Origin: Peribacillus frigoritolerans
GTDB lineage: Bacteria; Bacillota; Bacilli; Bacillales; DSM-1321
Length of the DNA stretch: 64,000 bases
NCBI RefSeq assembly: GCF_040250305.1
Contig: NZ_CP158190.1
Span: 280,001 to 344,000 of the forward strand
Direction: 5' to 3'
Below the pieces are notes generated by a model. It had not been told where the DNA came from. It made no database searches and saw only the letters and a list, made by a program, of their open reading frames with translations. Shown one piece after another: positions 28,285-41,105 of this stretch (positions are counted from its first letter, which is position 1; the number at the start of each line of letters is the position of its first letter). The position numbers were made by a program, and so were the translations under genes.

Positions 28285-29295
28285 ATGGATATTAGGGAGA
28301 ACATGGAGAAAAAGTATCATGAGGCGCTTTCTACTTATCTTAAAGACCAAAATGAGCAGGCACTCTACCAAGGACAAAAGATTAGCCGCCTACATATCAA
28401 ATACAATATATCTCCAGAAGAAATCATCAGTATGCATAAAAATAACTTAATGGAACTTTACCCGGACTTACCGGGGAAAGTATTGGATTCTTTCGATTTT
28501 CTGCTGGAAGTCATGATGGGCTACGGCATTGCATACCGTGAACATCAAAGCCTTAGACATCAACAGCAGGAACTGAAAACGGAAATCGAGATCGCGGCAA
28601 ACGTTCAACATACTCTTTTGGAAACGGAAATTCCTGATATCAAAGCTCTTGAAATTGGAGCGATCAGTGTTCCGGCGAGACAGATGAACGGAGATTACTA
28701 TCACTTCGTCCAAGATGAAAATGATCGTATAGGAGTAGGGATAGCAGATGTCATAGGAAAAGGGATTCCTGCTGCATTGTGCATGTCGATGATCAAATAT
28801 GCGATGGACAGTCTTCCCGAGCATCGACATGAACCGAATAGTGTGCTTGAGAGTTTGAACCGTGTTGTGGAGCATAATGTGGATCCAAGCATGTTCATAA
28901 CCATGTTCTATGGTTTATATGATCCGCATGACAGGCAATTTTCCTATGCTTCAGCCGGACATGAACCTGGCTTTTACTATGATGCCGCAACAGGTACTTT
29001 CAGCGATTTGGATGCAAAGGGCTTGCTGCTTGGAGTTGATAAAAAAACAAGGTATCGCCAATATGAAAAAACGGTGAATCGTGGAGACATGATCATTTTA
29101 TTATCCGATGGAGTAACGGAGTGCCGGACGTATGATGGGTTCATAGAAAGGGAAACACTTATCGGTTTCATTAAAAAAAATATGCATTTGCAAGCCCAGG
29201 AAATGGTGAATAATATATTTAAACAATTGGAGAAAATGCAGAACTTCCAACTGAGGGATGATTTTACATTAATAATTTTAAAATCAAATGTTTAG
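28285..29295 (+). CDS. rsbU: Phosphoserine phosphatase RsbU
   Basis: A 336-aa PP2C enzyme that dephosphorylates RsbV-P and so frees SigB. The N-terminal helical RsbT-binding domain (about 1-85) is followed by the linker EIEIAANVQHTLLETEIP and the SpoIIE phosphatase domain with MNGDYYHF, GIADVIGKGIPAALCMSM, LSDGVTE and RDDFTLIIL. The metal-ligand aspartates are all kept. Its own last bases overlap the -35 of the SigB promoter for rsbV. Confidence 0.95.
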   Translation: MDIRENMEKKYHEALSTYLKDQNEQALYQGQKISRLHIKYNISPEEIISMHKNNLMELYPDLPGKVLDSFDFLLEVMMGYGIAYREHQSLRHQQQELKTEIEIAANVQHTLLETEIPDIKALEIGAISVPARQMNGDYYHFVQDENDRIGVGIADVIGKGIPAALCMSMIKYAMDSLPEHRHEPNSVLESLNRVVEHNVDPSMFITMFYGLYDPHDRQFSYASAGHEPGFYYDAATGTFSDLDAKGLLLGVDKKTRYRQYEKTVNRGDMIILLSDGVTECRTYDGFIERETLIGFIKKNMHLQAQEMVNNIFKQLEKMQNFQLRDDFTLIILKSNV

Positions 29296-29314
29296 TATTG
29301 TTTCTGCTGGGTAT
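29290..29314 (+). promoter_or_regulatory. SigB autoregulatory promoter before rsbV
   Basis: GTTTAG and GGGTAT are 13 nt apart and lie 41 nt before rsbV. This is the position of the internal SigB-dependent promoter in the B. subtilis operon, which drives rsbV-rsbW-sigB-rsbX. Confidence 0.88.
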
Positions 29315-29354
29315 AGATATAGGAATGAAGAGGATTTGAAGAGGTGGGTCAAGG

Positions 29355-29687
29355 ATGAATATAACTGTAGATGTTAATGAATTAAATACTGAATTTGTTG
29401 TAAAACTAAAAGGTGAAATCGATGCCTATACTGCACCGAAATTAAGGGAATCACTATTTCCGATTTCAGAGCAGGATAATGTTTCGATTACGATTGATTT
29501 AACTGAAGTCTCTTATATGGATAGTACGGGACTTGGGGTATTTGTCGGTGCTTTCAAAAGCGTAAGGGCACATAATGGCGAATTCACATTAGTTGGCTTA
29601 TCAGAAAGGTTACGACGTTTATTTGATATAACAGGTCTTGCAGATATCATTGATATAAAAAGTGGTACAGAGGGTGGGTTAGAATGA
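29355..29687 (+). CDS. rsbV: Anti-sigma factor antagonist RsbV
   Basis: A 110-aa STAS protein. The phosphorylated serine is in YMDSTGLGVF (S57). When dephosphorylated it binds RsbW and frees SigB. AGAGGTGGG precedes the ATG, and the end overlaps rsbW by 4 nt. Confidence 0.95.
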   Translation: MNITVDVNELNTEFVVKLKGEIDAYTAPKLRESLFPISEQDNVSITIDLTEVSYMDSTGLGVFVGAFKSVRAHNGEFTLVGLSERLRRLFDITGLADIIDIKSGTEGGLE

Positions 29688-30157
29688 GTCAAGTATATGA
29701 TTACATCGAAATGAAAATACCTGCAAAACCAGAATTCATCGGTGTCATTCGTTTAACGCTTTCTGGGATAGGAAGCCGGATGGGATTTGCGTATGATGAA
29801 ATTGAGGATTTGAAAATCGCTACCAGTGAGGCTTGTACAAATGCGGTACAGCATGCATATAAGGATTCTGAAAAAGGTGAAGTGAAAGTAAGTTTTGGCC
29901 TTTATCCTGACCGTCTGGAGGTCATGGTTTCCGATAGTGGCAAGAGCTGTAATTTCGAAGAAGTTCGTCAAGGACTCGGTCCATACGAAAATGGACAAAA
30001 AGTCGAACTTTTGAGAGAAGGAGGCTTGGGTCTTTACCTTATTGAAACTTTGATGGATGATGTTAAAATTCATCAGCATGATGGGGTTACAGTATTTATG
30101 ACTAAGTTTTTAGAAGGAGAGCAGGTGGAGATGGATGCAAAAACAGTCTCAACCTAA
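29684..30157 (+). CDS. rsbW: Anti-SigB factor and serine kinase RsbW
   Basis: A 157-aa GHKL kinase that binds and inhibits SigB and phosphorylates RsbV. ATP motifs: SEACTNAVQHAY (N box), VMVSDSGKSC (G1) and EGGLGLYLIETLMD (G2). It overlaps rsbV by 4 nt and sigB by 23 nt, the tight coupling typical of this operon. Confidence 0.95.
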   Translation: MSQVYDYIEMKIPAKPEFIGVIRLTLSGIGSRMGFAYDEIEDLKIATSEACTNAVQHAYKDSEKGEVKVSFGLYPDRLEVMVSDSGKSCNFEEVRQGLGPYENGQKVELLREGGLGLYLIETLMDDVKIHQHDGVTVFMTKFLEGEQVEMDAKTVST

Positions 30158-30923
30158 TCAGGCACAAAGAGAACAGGTAAATGAATGGATTAGAGCTTAC
30201 CAGCAGAATCAAGATGATGAAGCACAGAGTAATCTAGTCATCCATTATAAAAGTTTAGTTGAAACAATCGCCCGCAAGTATGCGAAAGGGAAATCATTTC
30301 AGGAGGATATCTCCCAAGTCGGCATGATTGGTTTATTAGGTGCCATTCGACGATATGATGAATCTTTCGGTAAGAGCTTTGAGGCATTTGCCGTCCCTAC
30401 TATAATAGGCGAAATCAAAAGGTTCCTTCGTGACAAAACATGGAGTGTCCATGTGCCAAGGAGAATTAAGGAACTTGGTCCGAAAATCAGGGTGACTGTC
30501 GAGGAATTGACGACAACTCTGCATCGTTCACCAAGAATAGATGAAATAGCCGATAGTATAGGCGTGACTGAAGAAGAAGTTTTAGAAGCGATGGAAATGG
30601 GAAAAAGCTATCAAGCTTTATCTGTGGATCATTCTATTGAGGCGGATTCTGATGGCGGTACTGTCACATTGCTTGATATATTCGGGAATGTCGATGAAGG
30701 TTTTGAAAAGGTCAATCAGCGGCTTGTGCTTGAAAAGGTGCTGCATGTTCTGAGTGACCGTGAAAAGATGATCATTCAACATACTTATTTAGAGAATTTA
30801 AGCCAGAAAGAAGCTGGCGATAAACTGGGGATTTCCCAAATGCATGTTTCAAGGCTCCAACGCCGTGCGATCAAGAAACTTCAAGAAGCCATTAATGCTG
30901 AAAACTCGGAGTTAATTCAGTGA
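30135..30923 (+). CDS. sigB: RNA polymerase general stress sigma factor SigB
   Basis: A 262-aa sigma-70 family group 3 factor that directs the general stress regulon. Region 2 (KSFQEDISQVGMIGLLGAIRRYDESFGKSFEAFAVPTIIGEIKRFLRDK), region 3 (VPRRIKELGPKIR...SPRIDEIADSIGVTEEEV) and region 4 (LSDREKMIIQHTYLENLSQKEAGDKLGISQMHVSRLQRRAIKKL) are all complete. Translation starts inside rsbW. Confidence 0.96.
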   Translation: MQKQSQPNQAQREQVNEWIRAYQQNQDDEAQSNLVIHYKSLVETIARKYAKGKSFQEDISQVGMIGLLGAIRRYDESFGKSFEAFAVPTIIGEIKRFLRDKTWSVHVPRRIKELGPKIRVTVEELTTTLHRSPRIDEIADSIGVTEEEVLEAMEMGKSYQALSVDHSIEADSDGGTVTLLDIFGNVDEGFEKVNQRLVLEKVLHVLSDREKMIIQHTYLENLSQKEAGDKLGISQMHVSRLQRRAIKKLQEAINAENSELIQ

Positions 30924-31531
30924 TCAAAGATATTCTGAGGGGAGAAAAAATAGAAGTCCTTGTCTCTCAATCGTCTAAAAACGGGATGGTTTATTGTGGT
31001 GATGATTACTTCTTTCTTCATACGAAAGAATACTTTGTGTGTGTCCTGGCAGATGGTCTAGGCAGCGGCAAAAATGCTTATGATTCCTCCCATGCCGTCA
31101 TCGAGGAAGTTAAACGTAATCATGAGTTGGATGTAGAATCATTAATGGCGGTATGTAACCAGGTTTTGGTCGATAAGCGGGGGGCAGCCGTTTCGATTTT
31201 GAAGATATTTTATGATAAGAATGAATTTGTATACAGTTCAGTGGGTAACATCCGCTTTTTCCTGTATAATCCAAGCGACGATAAACTCGTTTACCCTTTA
31301 CCTGTTACAGGGTATTTATCCGGAAGGAAACAAACATACAGGACGCAGAGCTACAAATATGAACCAAATGCAAAATTCATTCTTCATTCCGATGGTTTAG
31401 AACTTAAGGGAGCTAAATCTTTTTTAAAAAGGCTGGTCCCTATCGATAAGAACGCACAATGTATATTAAAAAGCAGTCCATTAACTGCAGATGATACAAC
31501 TTTCATTTTAGGAAGCTTACTTTCGCCATAA
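30920..31531 (+). CDS. rsbX: Phosphoserine phosphatase RsbX
   Basis: A 203-aa small PP2C phosphatase that dephosphorylates RsbS and RsbR to reset the stressosome. VCVLADGLGSGKNAYDSS and ADDTTFILG show metal-site aspartates. The GTG start overlaps the sigB stop (4 nt). It closes the operon; the terminator stem begins inside its last codons. Confidence 0.93.
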   Translation: MIKDILRGEKIEVLVSQSSKNGMVYCGDDYFFLHTKEYFVCVLADGLGSGKNAYDSSHAVIEEVKRNHELDVESLMAVCNQVLVDKRGAAVSILKIFYDKNEFVYSSVGNIRFFLYNPSDDKLVYPLPVTGYLSGRKQTYRTQSYKYEPNAKFILHSDGLELKGAKSFLKRLVPIDKNAQCILKSSPLTADDTTFILGSLLSP

Positions 31532-31551
31532 TTCGGAAGTGAGCTTTTTTG
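31512..31551 (+). terminator. Terminator of the sigB operon
   Basis: AAGCTTACTT pairs with AAGTGAGCTT (one G-U pair), then T residues. The left arm lies within the end of rsbX. Confidence 0.85.
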
Positions 31552-31623
31552 TATTGAATTCGCAACTTCATCACTCATTTGCTAGACTATACTTATTAGA
31601 TCAAAAGGTTGGAGGTAAACATA

Positions 31624-33807
31624 ATGATCGTTGTAGAAGATACATTGAAAGAACTGATTAAACAAATATCCAATGAGCTAACTTTGAAAAATCATCAAGT
31701 CCAAAACGTCATACAGATGCTGCAAGAAGGGAACACTGTCCCTTTTATCGCACGGTATAGAAAAGAAATGACGGGTTCACTTGATGAAGTTCAGATTCGT
31801 TCCATCATGGAAAGGTGGAATTATCTTGAAAACCTTGGCCAAAGGAAAGCGGAAGTTACGCGTTCAATTGGTGAACAGGGAAAATTGACGGAAGAATTAA
31901 CGAAACAAATCGAGAAGGCAACAAAACTGCAGGAAGTCGAGGATTTATACAGGCCATTCAAGCAAAAAAGGAGAACGAAAGCGACAGTCGCTAAAGAAAA
32001 GGGTCTTGAACCACTGGCCAATTGGCTTCTGGAATGTCCAATGCATGCCAGTGTCAGTGAAAAAGCTGCAGAATTCATATCGGCAGAAAAAGAAGTTTCT
32101 TCTATTGAAGAGGCAATTGCAGGAGCGCAGGATATCATAGCTGAACATATTTCCGATGATGCAGAATTAAGGAAGTGGATAAGGGCTGAAATTTTCAAAG
32201 CCGGAAAAATGGTTTCAACTGTGAAAAATGAAGAGAAGGACGAGAAAAAAATCTTCGAAATGTACTATGAATATGAGGAGCCGGTTCAAAGAATCGTACC
32301 GCATCGTGTGTTGGCGCTGAATAGAGGTGAAAAGGAAGAGGTTCTGCGAATCTCCATTCAGCCCCGGACTGAAATCATCATTGGTCATCTTGAACGGAAA
32401 ATCATTAAAAATAACAAATCTGAAGCCCAAGTTGTTCTTAAATCTGCGATTGAGGATGGACTTAAGCGTTTGATCATGCCTTCTGTAGAACGGGAAATCA
32501 GAAAAGAGCTGACGGAAAAAGCTGAGGATCAAGCTATCCATATTTTCTCTGAAAACCTGCGGAACCTGCTCTTGCAGCCTCCGCTTAAAGGGAAAGTGGT
32601 CCTCGCCCTAGATCCGGCATATCGGACTGGCTGTAAGTTGGCTGTCATTGATGAAACCGGAAAGGTACTCGATATCAGTGTGATCTACCCGCATCCTCCT
32701 GCTGCGAAACTTAATGCTGCCCGTGAAAAAACGATCGAAATACTTCAGCGGTTCTCGGTTGAAATCGTGGCAATCGGCAATGGTACGGCATCACGTGAAT
32801 CAGAGCAATTCATCGCAGATATTTTGAAAGAAGTGAAAGGGAATATATCATATATAATTGTAAATGAAGCGGGTGCCAGTGTGTATTCAGCCTCGGATAT
32901 TGCCCGTGAAGAGTTTCCAGATCTTCAGGTAGAACAGAGAAGCGCCGTTTCAATAGGAAGAAGGCTTCAGGATCCCCTTGCTGAACTTGTTAAAATTGAT
33001 CCGCAATCCGTGGGGGTGGGTCAATATCAACATGATGTGTCCCAGAAAAAGTTAACGGAATCCCTCACCTTTGTAGTAGAAACAGCTGTTAACCAAGTGG
33101 GGGTGAATGTCAATACCGCTTCATCGTCACTTTTGCAATATGTAGCTGGTTTATCAAAATCGGTTGCTCAAAATATTGTGAAGAAAAGGGAAGTGGAAGG
33201 AAAGTTTTCAAGCAGGAAGGAATTAAAGAAGATTCCCCGGCTGGGTGCCAAAACTTATGAACAATGTATAGGGTTCTTACGTATCATTAATGGAGATGAG
33301 CCTTTAGATCAAACCGCGATACATCCTGAGAACTACAGTGCCGTGAATAAATTATTAAAGAAAATGGGATTCACATCTGATGATTTAGGCAGTGATGTCC
33401 TGAATGAAGAATTAGGCAAACTAAATCCGGCTGATTTGGCCGATGAATTGGCAATTGGGGAAATTACGATTAAAGATATCATAGATGATTTGATGAAACC
33501 GGGAAGAGATCCTCGGGATGAATTATCAAAACCACTGCTTAAGCAGGATGTACTAAAAATGGAGGATCTGCAAACTGGGATGGAATTACAAGGTACAGTG
33601 AGGAATGTTGTGGATTTCGGTGCGTTTGTGGATATTGGTGTTAAACAGGATGGACTGGTTCATATTTCTAAATTGAGCAACAGGTTTGTAAAACACCCAT
33701 TGGATGTAGTAGCCGTTGGGGATGTTGTGACGGTTTGGGTCGAACTGGTTGACTCGCAAAAACAAAGGGTATCTTTAACGATGCTCGAGCCAAAGGATCA
33801 AAACTAG
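31624..33807 (+). CDS. tex: Tex-family transcription accessory protein (YdcI)
   Basis: A 727-aa cytoplasmic RNA-binding protein. Domains in order: helical N-terminal region, YqgF/RNase H-like domain (about 330-460: LALDPAYRTGCKLAVIDETGKVLD, IGNGTASRESE), helix-hairpin-helix region (about 500-560: VNTASSSLLQYVAGLSKSVAQNIV, IPRLGAKTYEQCIGFLRI) and a C-terminal S1 domain (about 652-722: GMELQGTVRNVVDFGAFVDIGV). The start at 31624 follows GGAGG by eight bases; a TTG at 31609 overlaps that ribosome site. Gene order sigB operon-tex-cmpA-sprT is as in B. subtilis. Confidence 0.94.
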   Translation: MIVVEDTLKELIKQISNELTLKNHQVQNVIQMLQEGNTVPFIARYRKEMTGSLDEVQIRSIMERWNYLENLGQRKAEVTRSIGEQGKLTEELTKQIEKATKLQEVEDLYRPFKQKRRTKATVAKEKGLEPLANWLLECPMHASVSEKAAEFISAEKEVSSIEEAIAGAQDIIAEHISDDAELRKWIRAEIFKAGKMVSTVKNEEKDEKKIFEMYYEYEEPVQRIVPHRVLALNRGEKEEVLRISIQPRTEIIIGHLERKIIKNNKSEAQVVLKSAIEDGLKRLIMPSVEREIRKELTEKAEDQAIHIFSENLRNLLLQPPLKGKVVLALDPAYRTGCKLAVIDETGKVLDISVIYPHPPAAKLNAAREKTIEILQRFSVEIVAIGNGTASRESEQFIADILKEVKGNISYIIVNEAGASVYSASDIAREEFPDLQVEQRSAVSIGRRLQDPLAELVKIDPQSVGVGQYQHDVSQKKLTESLTFVVETAVNQVGVNVNTASSSLLQYVAGLSKSVAQNIVKKREVEGKFSSRKELKKIPRLGAKTYEQCIGFLRIINGDEPLDQTAIHPENYSAVNKLLKKMGFTSDDLGSDVLNEELGKLNPADLADELAIGEITIKDIIDDLMKPGRDPRDELSKPLLKQDVLKMEDLQTGMELQGTVRNVVDFGAFVDIGVKQDGLVHISKLSNRFVKHPLDVVAVGDVVTVWVELVDSQKQRVSLTMLEPKDQN

Positions 33808-33818
33808 CCCATGGTAAG

Positions 33819-33847
33819 CTCCTTCTATAATAGAAGGGGTTTTTTTA
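33819..33847 (+). terminator. Terminator after tex
   Basis: CTCCTTCTA pairs with TAGAAGGGG and is followed by seven T. Confidence 0.9.
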
Positions 33848-33865
33848 TATGGAACAAAGTTGAAT

Positions 33866-33985
33866 TTATAACCGGAGGCTTTCTTTCTTTTGATAAAAAA
33901 ACCAACATTGATTCAACATCTTCACTTGATAATAATCCTTTTCATAAAAGGCTTTGCGGATTTGATTCTGGAACCAATTAGGCAT
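33866..33985 (-). CDS. cmpA: Cortex morphogenetic protein CmpA (39 aa)
   Basis: A small gene, easily missed. Read on the minus strand it starts at 33985 with MPNWFQNQIRKAFYEKDYYQ and continues with an LNQCWFFYQKK segment, closely matching the 37-aa B. subtilis CmpA. GGGAGGAAAA lies just upstream of the ATG. CmpA acts in the mother cell during sporulation as a checkpoint that holds back cortex building until the coat base is right, working with the ClpXP-SpoIVA quality-control system. Its place between tex and the SprT gene is the same as in B. subtilis. It is evidence that the organism forms spores. Confidence 0.9.
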   Translation of the reverse strand: MPNWFQNQIRKAFYEKDYYQVKMLNQCWFFYQKKESLRL

Positions 33986-34068
33986 AGCTTTTCCTCCCTT
34001 AGTTTCCTATTGTATTATTAGTCTATGTTATAATGGGTTGTCATGTTACCAAGGAAAGGGAGGGGGAA

Positions 34069-34533
34069 ATGGATAATCGGCAATTGCAAAAACTTGTTGA
34101 AGAAATATCGTTGAAAGACTTTGAAAAGGCCTTTAGACATCGAGCCAGTTTTAATCCACGTCTCCGAACAACAGGAGGCCGATATTTGCTCCGTTCACAC
34201 AATATAGAAATCAATAAGAAGTATCTTGATGAACGCGGTGTGGAAGAAATGATTGGAATCATTAAGCATGAATTGTGCCATTATCATCTGCACATCGAGA
34301 AAAAAGGGTACCAGCATCGTGATGCGGACTTTAAGCAATTACTCAAAAAAGTGGGGGCGCCGAGATTTTGCGAACCGCTGCCATCTAACCAATTAAAGAA
34401 AAAGATGAATACTATCCAATATAAATGTGAAGACTGTCAGCAGGTGTATATAAGAAAAAAGCGAATCGACACTACCCGTTTCGTTTGTGGTAAATGTCGT
34501 GGAACATTGATTTACCAAGGGTTTAAGGAGTAA
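34069..34533 (+). CDS. ydcK: SprT-like zinc metalloprotease family protein (YdcK)
   Basis: A 154-aa SprT-like protein. The zinc-binding HExxH-like site reads HELCHYHLH (about residues 64-72), and the C-terminus is a zinc ribbon ([13 protein letters not shown]...[14 protein letters not shown]) with two CxxC pairs. The cellular role in Bacillus is not known. ATG 34069 is chosen for the strong GGGAGGGG before it; a longer frame starts at 34033. Confidence 0.9.
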   Translation: MDNRQLQKLVEEISLKDFEKAFRHRASFNPRLRTTGGRYLLRSHNIEINKKYLDERGVEEMIGIIKHELCHYHLHIEKKGYQHRDADFKQLLKKVGAPRFCEPLPSNQLKKKMNTIQYKCEDCQQVYIRKKRIDTTRFVCGKCRGTLIYQGFKE

Positions 34534-34566
34534 AAAACAAAAATATAAAAAATCATAAAAGAACCC

Positions 34567-34595
34567 TTGACTTTAAGTTGCAACCTCTTTATAAT
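34567..34595 (+). promoter_or_regulatory. SigA promoter of the tRNA-rRNA operon
   Basis: TTGACT and TATAAT are separated by 17 nt, ending 85 nt before the first tRNA. No other strong promoter lies between here and the first tRNA, so it probably drives the tRNA cluster and the rRNA genes behind it. Confidence 0.85.
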
Positions 34596-34680
34596 CATAA
34601 GAGTCGACAAGATAACAACTTGTTCTTAACGACAAACACTAAGGTCCTTGAGCGTGAAAAAGGAACCCAATTTTCATTAT

Positions 34681-34755
34681 TCCGCAGTAGCTCAGTGGTA
34701 GAGCATTCGGCTGTTAACCGAACGGTCGTAGGTTCGAGTCCTACCTGCGGAGCCA
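34681..34755 (+). tRNA. tRNA-Asn (GTT)
   Basis: A full cloverleaf with TCCGCAG/CTGCGGA acceptor stem, anticodon GTT in CTGTTAA, and an encoded CCA end. Confidence 0.97.
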
Positions 34756-34762
34756 TTTTTTT

Positions 34763-34853
34763 GGGGAAGTACTCAAGAGGCTGAAGAGGCGCCCCTGCTA
34801 AGGGTGTAGGTCGCGTAAGCGGCGCGAGGGTTCAAATCCCTCCTTCTCCGCCA
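34763..34853 (+). tRNA. tRNA-Ser (GCT)
   Basis: A class II tRNA with long variable arm (TAGGTCGCGTAAGCGGCGC), acceptor GGGGAAG/CTTCTCC, anticodon GCT and encoded CCA. Confidence 0.96.
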
Positions 34854-34870
34854 GCTGCATATTTTATCAA

Positions 34871-34942
34871 GGCCCATTGGTCAAGCGGTTAAGACACCGC
34901 CCTTTCACGGCGGTAACACGGGTTCGAATCCCGTATGGGTCA
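34871..34942 (+). tRNA. tRNA-Glu (TTC)
   Basis: Acceptor GGCCCAT/ATGGGTC, anticodon TTC. The CCA end is not encoded; the sequence continues CACTTTC. Confidence 0.96.
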
Positions 34943-34967
34943 CTTTCTTATATATAATCATAATACT

Positions 34968-35043
34968 GGTCCCGTGGTGTAGCGGTTAACATGCCTGCCT
35001 GTCACGCAGGAGATCGCGGGTTCGATTCCCGTCGGGACCGCCA
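34968..35043 (+). tRNA. tRNA-Asp (GTC)
   Basis: Acceptor GGTCCCG/CGGGACC, anticodon GTC in CTGTCAC, encoded CCA. Confidence 0.96.
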
Positions 35044-35060
35044 TTTTTTTTAAAAAACAC

Positions 35061-35089
35061 TTGTTAAAATAATATTATTGTGATATAAT
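35061..35089 (+). promoter_or_regulatory. Internal promoter before tRNA-Gln
   Basis: TTGTTA and TATAAT are 17 nt apart, with TG one base before the -10 (extended -10), in an AT-rich gap 32 nt before tRNA-Gln. Confidence 0.65.
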
Positions 35090-35121
35090 ATTATCCTGGC
35101 TGTTAATTAGTATTCGATTAT

Positions 35122-35196
35122 TGGGCTATAGCCAAGCGGTAAGGCAACGGATTTTGATTCCGTCATGCGAAGGTTCGATCCCTTCTAGCCCAGCCA
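35122..35196 (+). tRNA. tRNA-Gln (TTG)
   Basis: Acceptor TGGGCTA/TAGCCCA, anticodon TTG, encoded CCA. Confidence 0.96.
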
Positions 35197-35205
35197 TTTT
35201 ATTTA

Positions 35206-35281
35206 GAGCCATTAGCTCAGTTGGTAGAGCATCTGACTTTTAATCAGAGGGTCGAAGGTTCGAATCCTTCATGGCTCACCA
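35206..35281 (+). tRNA. tRNA-Lys (TTT)
   Basis: Acceptor GAGCCAT/ATGGCTC, anticodon TTT in ACTTTTAAT, encoded CCA. Confidence 0.96.
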
Positions 35282-35290
35282 TTTATTTTC

Positions 35291-35372
35291 GCGGGTGTGG
35301 CGGAATTGGCAGACGCACCAGACTTAGGATCTGGCGCCGCAAGGCGTGGGGGTTCAAGTCCCTTCACCCGCA
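35291..35372 (+). tRNA. tRNA-Leu (TAG)
   Basis: A class II tRNA with acceptor GCGGGTG/CACCCGC and anticodon TAG. No encoded CCA. Confidence 0.95.
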
Positions 35373-35387
35373 CTGATATTTTTCTTC

Positions 35388-35416
35388 TTGACATCAAGTT
35401 GAAAAGGTGTTAAACT
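35388..35416 (+). promoter_or_regulatory. Internal promoter before tRNA-Leu (GAG)
   Basis: TTGACA and TAAACT are separated by 17 nt, in the gap between the two tRNA-Leu genes. Confidence 0.65.
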
Positions 35417-35431
35417 TACAAAGTCGCTTTC

Positions 35432-35517
<86 letters not shown>

Positions 35518-35535
35518 ATAACATCATAGAAATTA

Positions 35536-35612
35536 GCGCCCGTAGCTCAATTGGATAGAGCATCTGACTACGAATCAGAAGGTTGTAGGTTCGACTCCCG
35601 CCGGGCGCACCA
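35536..35612 (+). tRNA. tRNA-Arg (ACG)
   Basis: Acceptor GCGCCCG/CGGGCGC, anticodon ACG (read as ICG after editing), encoded CCA. Confidence 0.96.
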
Positions 35613-35618
35613 TATTTA

Positions 35619-35695
35619 CGGGAAGTAGCTCAGCTTGGTAGAGCACTTGGTTTGGGACCAAGGGGTCGCAGGTTCGAATCCTGTCTTCCCGACCA
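35619..35695 (+). tRNA. tRNA-Pro (TGG)
   Basis: Acceptor CGGGAAG/CTTCCCG, anticodon TGG, encoded CCA. Confidence 0.96.
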
Positions 35696-35724
35696 TTCTT
35701 TCTGGTAATATTTTAAAATTAAAT

Positions 35725-35798
35725 GCGGGTGTAGTTTAGTGGTAAAACCTCAGCCTTCCAAGCTGATGATGAGAGTTCGATTCTCTTCACCCGCTCCA
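35725..35798 (+). tRNA. tRNA-Gly (TCC)
   Basis: Acceptor GCGGGTG/CACCCGC, anticodon TCC in CTTCCAA, encoded CCA. It is the last tRNA before the rRNA leader; no terminator or promoter separates it from 16S. Confidence 0.96.
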
Positions 35799-35810
35799 TT
35801 ATTGCTCTTT

Positions 35811-35833
35811 GAAAACTGAACAAAACAAAGCGC
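35811..35833 (+). other. 5' arm of the pre-16S processing stem
   Basis: GAAAACTGAACAAAACAAAG, followed by CGC, is the reverse complement of 37463-37486 apart from one bulged base. The two arms bracket 16S and form the double-stranded stalk cut by RNase III. A boxA-like TGCTCTTTGAAAAC overlaps its start. Confidence 0.8.
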
Positions 35834-35892
35834 CAACGTTAAATTTTAAGTGAGCACACACTATCAAAAAAGCAAATGAGCAAGTCAAACAT

Positions 35893-37450
<1,558 letters not shown>

Positions 37451-37462
37451 ATAATTACGAGA

Positions 37463-37486
37463 GCGCTTTTGTTTTGTTCAGTTTTG
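37463..37486 (+). other. 3' arm of the pre-16S processing stem
   Basis: GCGCTTTTGTTTTGTTCAGT, followed by TTTG, pairs with 35811-35833. Confidence 0.8.
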
Positions 37487-37551
37487 AATGAGTAATTCAT
37501 TCAAATAGGAAAGACAAACATCACGATGTGATGGATTCTTTCTGCTTTGTT

Positions 37552-37579
37552 CCTTGAAAACTAGATAATAGATAGAAGG
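37552..37579 (+). other. 5' arm of the pre-23S processing stem
   Basis: CCTTGAAAACTAGATAATAG, followed by ATAGAAGG, pairs with CCTTCTTATTATCTAG and TTTTGAAGG at 40575-40599. It is the pre-23S stalk. The sequence shared with the upstream operon stops exactly at the end of the 3' arm. Confidence 0.8.
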
Positions 37580-37620
37580 CAATTAATTTTTTTCAAAGCA
37601 TCTGTAAGATCTTTTTTAAC

Positions 37621-40553
<2,933 letters not shown>

Positions 40554-40614
40554 CGCTTTTTAAAAAATGAAATACCTTCTTATTATCTAGTTTTGAAGGA
40601 ATGAAAATTTCTTC

Positions 40615-40643
40615 TTGCATTTTGATTTCATACATGGTATGAT
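40615..40643 (+). promoter_or_regulatory. Candidate promoter between 23S and 5S
   Basis: TTGCAT and TATGAT are 17 nt apart, in a stretch that the upstream operon lacks. It ends 27 nt before the 5S gene and could give a separate 5S/tRNA-Met transcript. Confidence 0.6.
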
Positions 40644-40669
40644 AATAAATGTGCTAAAAAGATTAAATG

Positions 40670-40785
40670 TTTGGTGGCGATAGCGAAGAGGTCACACCCG
40701 TTCCCATTCCGAACACGGCAGTTAAGCTCTTCAGCGCCAATGGTAGTTGGGGGTTTCCCCCTGTGAGAGTAGGACGCCGCCAAGC
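40670..40785 (+). rRNA. rrf: 5S rRNA
   Basis: A 116-nt 5S rRNA, the same as the first copy except GCCAATGG in place of GCCGATGG. The spacer from 23S is about 116 nt, against about 65 nt in the upstream operon. Confidence 0.97.
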
Positions 40786-40851
40786 TATAATCATTGTATT
40801 CTTTTTGAATAAATGGGAATACTATATTTATAAAAGAAGCATTTATACCGT

Positions 40852-40925
<74 letters not shown>

Positions 40926-40930
40926 TCATG

Positions 40931-40960
40931 AAAAAAACGAAACTTAGGTTTCGTTTTTTT
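40931..40960 (+). terminator. Terminator of the rRNA operon
   Basis: AAAAAAACGAAAC pairs with GTTTCGTTTTTTT around TTAG, right after tRNA-fMet. Confidence 0.93.
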
Positions 40961-41105
40961 GTTTTATCTGAAATTCGAATAATTATGTCCCTAACTTATT
41001 TGTTTCTTCTTTTGAAACAAGGTAAACTACATATAGAATGGTTTTCGTTCCATAATATTGCGTTTATATAGGACGTTTCCTAATAATGATAAAGGTGATT
41101 GATAT

